Source: Acetobacteraceae bacterium (GTDB lineage Bacteria; Pseudomonadota; Alphaproteobacteria; Acetobacterales; Acetobacteraceae). Taken from it: DNA of 6,815 bases. The translations under genes were made by a program, and so were the position numbers. Location: assembly GCA_019689515.1 (NCBI GenBank), contig JADGHI010000205.1:1-6815 (forward strand), given 5' to 3'. Shown here in pieces: positions 6,040 through 6,815 of this stretch (positions are counted from its first letter, which is position 1; each line of letters starts with the position of its first letter). The notes beneath the pieces are model-generated. The model saw nothing but the letters and a program-made list of their open reading frames with translations. It was not told the DNA's origin and did not search any database.

Positions 6040-6815
6040 TTACGCGGGTCCCGTCGGTTCGTTCCGGGCCGGCCCGATCCGGGCGACCCGGGCGCCGGGA
6101 AGGCACTCGATCCGGCCCTGGAGCTCGAGTTCAAGCAAGATCGCCTGCAGCGCCGATGCCGAGAGGTGGCATCGGCGCGTGACCTCGTCAACCGGCACGG
6201 GCGAATGTCCAATCAGATCAAGGACTTGCTCAATGTCATCCGCAGCCGGGGCCGGCGCGGGGAGAACGGCGCCGGTCTCCTCGGGCCGGTTCCGTGGCAG
6301 GGCGCCGGGGTGGAAGAGGGGACCGTCGCGGGGCGCCTCCGGCAGGTTGGGGAGGATGTCCTCGATGGTTTCGGTCAGGTGCGCGCCCTGGCGGATCAGG
6401 TCGTTCGATCCGCGGCAGCGCGGGTCGAGCGGCGAGCCGGGGACGGCGAACAGCTCCCGCCCGGCCTCCAGCGCCAGGCGGGCGGTGATGAGGCTGCCGG
6501 ATCGCTGCGCCGCCTCGACCACCACGACTCCCAGGACGAGGCCGGCGACGATGCGGTTGCGGCGCGGGAAGTGGCGGGCGAGGGGGGCGGTGCCGAGCGG
6601 CGCCTCCGACACCACCGCGCCACCGGCCTCGGCGATGCGGGCCTGGAGCGCGGCGTTCTCGGGCGGATAGGGCTGATCGAGCCCGCCGGCGACGACCGCG
6701 ACAGTGCGTCCGCCGCGCAGCGCCCCCTCATGCGCCGCGGCATCGATCCCGCGAGCGAGGCCGGAGGTGACGACCACCCCGGCGCGCGCCAGGGCCTCGG
6801 CCAGCTCCTCGGCGA
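6040..6815 (-). CDS. dprA: DNA-processing protein DprA (Smf family), N-terminus outside the window
   Basis: DprA binds incoming or exposed single-stranded DNA and loads RecA, needed in natural transformation. It is also widely conserved in species not known to be competent. The visible 257 codons contain the Rossmann-like core: TSGLARGIDAAAHEGAL (from about 6768), A-G-G-L-D-Q-P-Y-P, RNRIVAGL (about 6561-6538), SGSLITARLALE (about 6498-6463) and the F-A-V-P-G-S strand followed by RGSNDLIRQGAHL. A Pro-rich linker leads to a C-terminal winged-helix-like domain (about 6240-6076), the DprA DML1-type helix domain found in many proteobacteria. The GTG at 6775-6777 is internal. The frame continues upstream in typical DprA sequence (A-E-E-L-A-E-A-L-A-R-A-G) to the edge, so the true start and any SAM-like N-terminal domain lie beyond it. 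The stop is a TAA nine bases before topA. Confidence 0.97.
   Translation of the reverse strand, partial: AEELAEALARAGVVVTSGLARGIDAAAHEGALRGGRTVAVVAGGLDQPYPPENAALQARIAEAGGAVVSEAPLGTAPLARHFPRRNRIVAGLVLGVVVVEAAQRSGSLITARLALEAGRELFAVPGSPLDPRCRGSNDLIRQGAHLTETIEDILPNLPEAPRDGPLFHPGALPRNRPEETGAVLPAPAPAADDIEQVLDLIGHSPVPVDEVTRRCHLSASALQAILLELELQGRIECLPGARVARIGPARNEPTGPA

Noticed and set aside
2852..6106. A 1084-codon stop-free frame on the minus strand, overlapping all of topA in another phase
   Set aside because: Its product is low-complexity (R, P, A, G) with no motif, as expected for an off-phase frame in very GC-rich DNA where stop codons are rare. topA explains the same stretch with intact catalytic motifs.
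6040..6777. DprA as a complete 245-residue protein starting at GTG 6777
   Set aside because: The GTG codes for an internal Val in the V-V-T-S-G-L-A-R-G strand. Typical DprA sequence continues in frame to the window edge.
1..6815. A defence island, CRISPR array or other undescribed system
   Set aside because: All four frames are recognised core genes in a tight operon. I found no spaced direct repeats, no tRNA-like site, and no gene-free stretch above about 160 bases that could hide further genes.

Overview
This window is about 72% GC by eye. It carries four protein genes, all on the minus strand, packed tightly and reading right to left: dprA (3' part only), topA, rnr, and the 5' part of an S41-family (carboxyl-terminal processing) protease gene. 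The high GC, the strong G/C bias at third codon positions, the gene order and the style of the proteins suggest an alphaproteobacterium, probably from the Rhodospirillales/Acetobacteraceae group. Those protein features are a TopA with one zinc finger, three C-terminal repeats and an Ala/Lys tail, and an RNase R with long basic extensions. The taxonomic call is an inference from general family knowledge; no marker gene is present to fix it.

Right to left: 6815-6040 encodes most of DprA, the DNA-processing protein that loads RecA on incoming single strands; its N-terminus lies beyond the window. Nine bases later topA (6030-3238) encodes DNA topoisomerase I, complete at 930 residues. Three bases after its stop comes rnr (3234-778), encoding the 3'-5' exoribonuclease RNase R, complete at 818 residues. 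The spacings of 9 and 3 bases imply one transcript with translational coupling. After 68-155 bases, depending on the start chosen, a fourth minus-strand frame begins. It has a signal-peptide-like segment followed by the N-terminal helical domain and the start of the PDZ domain of an S41 protease, then runs off the left edge.

All four genes look like ordinary housekeeping or envelope functions, and I see no mobile element, CRISPR array, RNA gene or novel system. The most notable observation concerns data quality. The first 23 bases match the 3' end of the Illumina Nextera Read 1 transposase adapter at 20 of 23 positions and have much lower GC than the rest. They are probably not genomic, so genomic sequence starts near base 24 and the protease is cut by the assembly, not by biology. 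Other points worth a second look are the missing conventional start codon next to the protease signal peptide, the histone-H1-like tail of TopA, and the long Arg-rich linker in RNase R.
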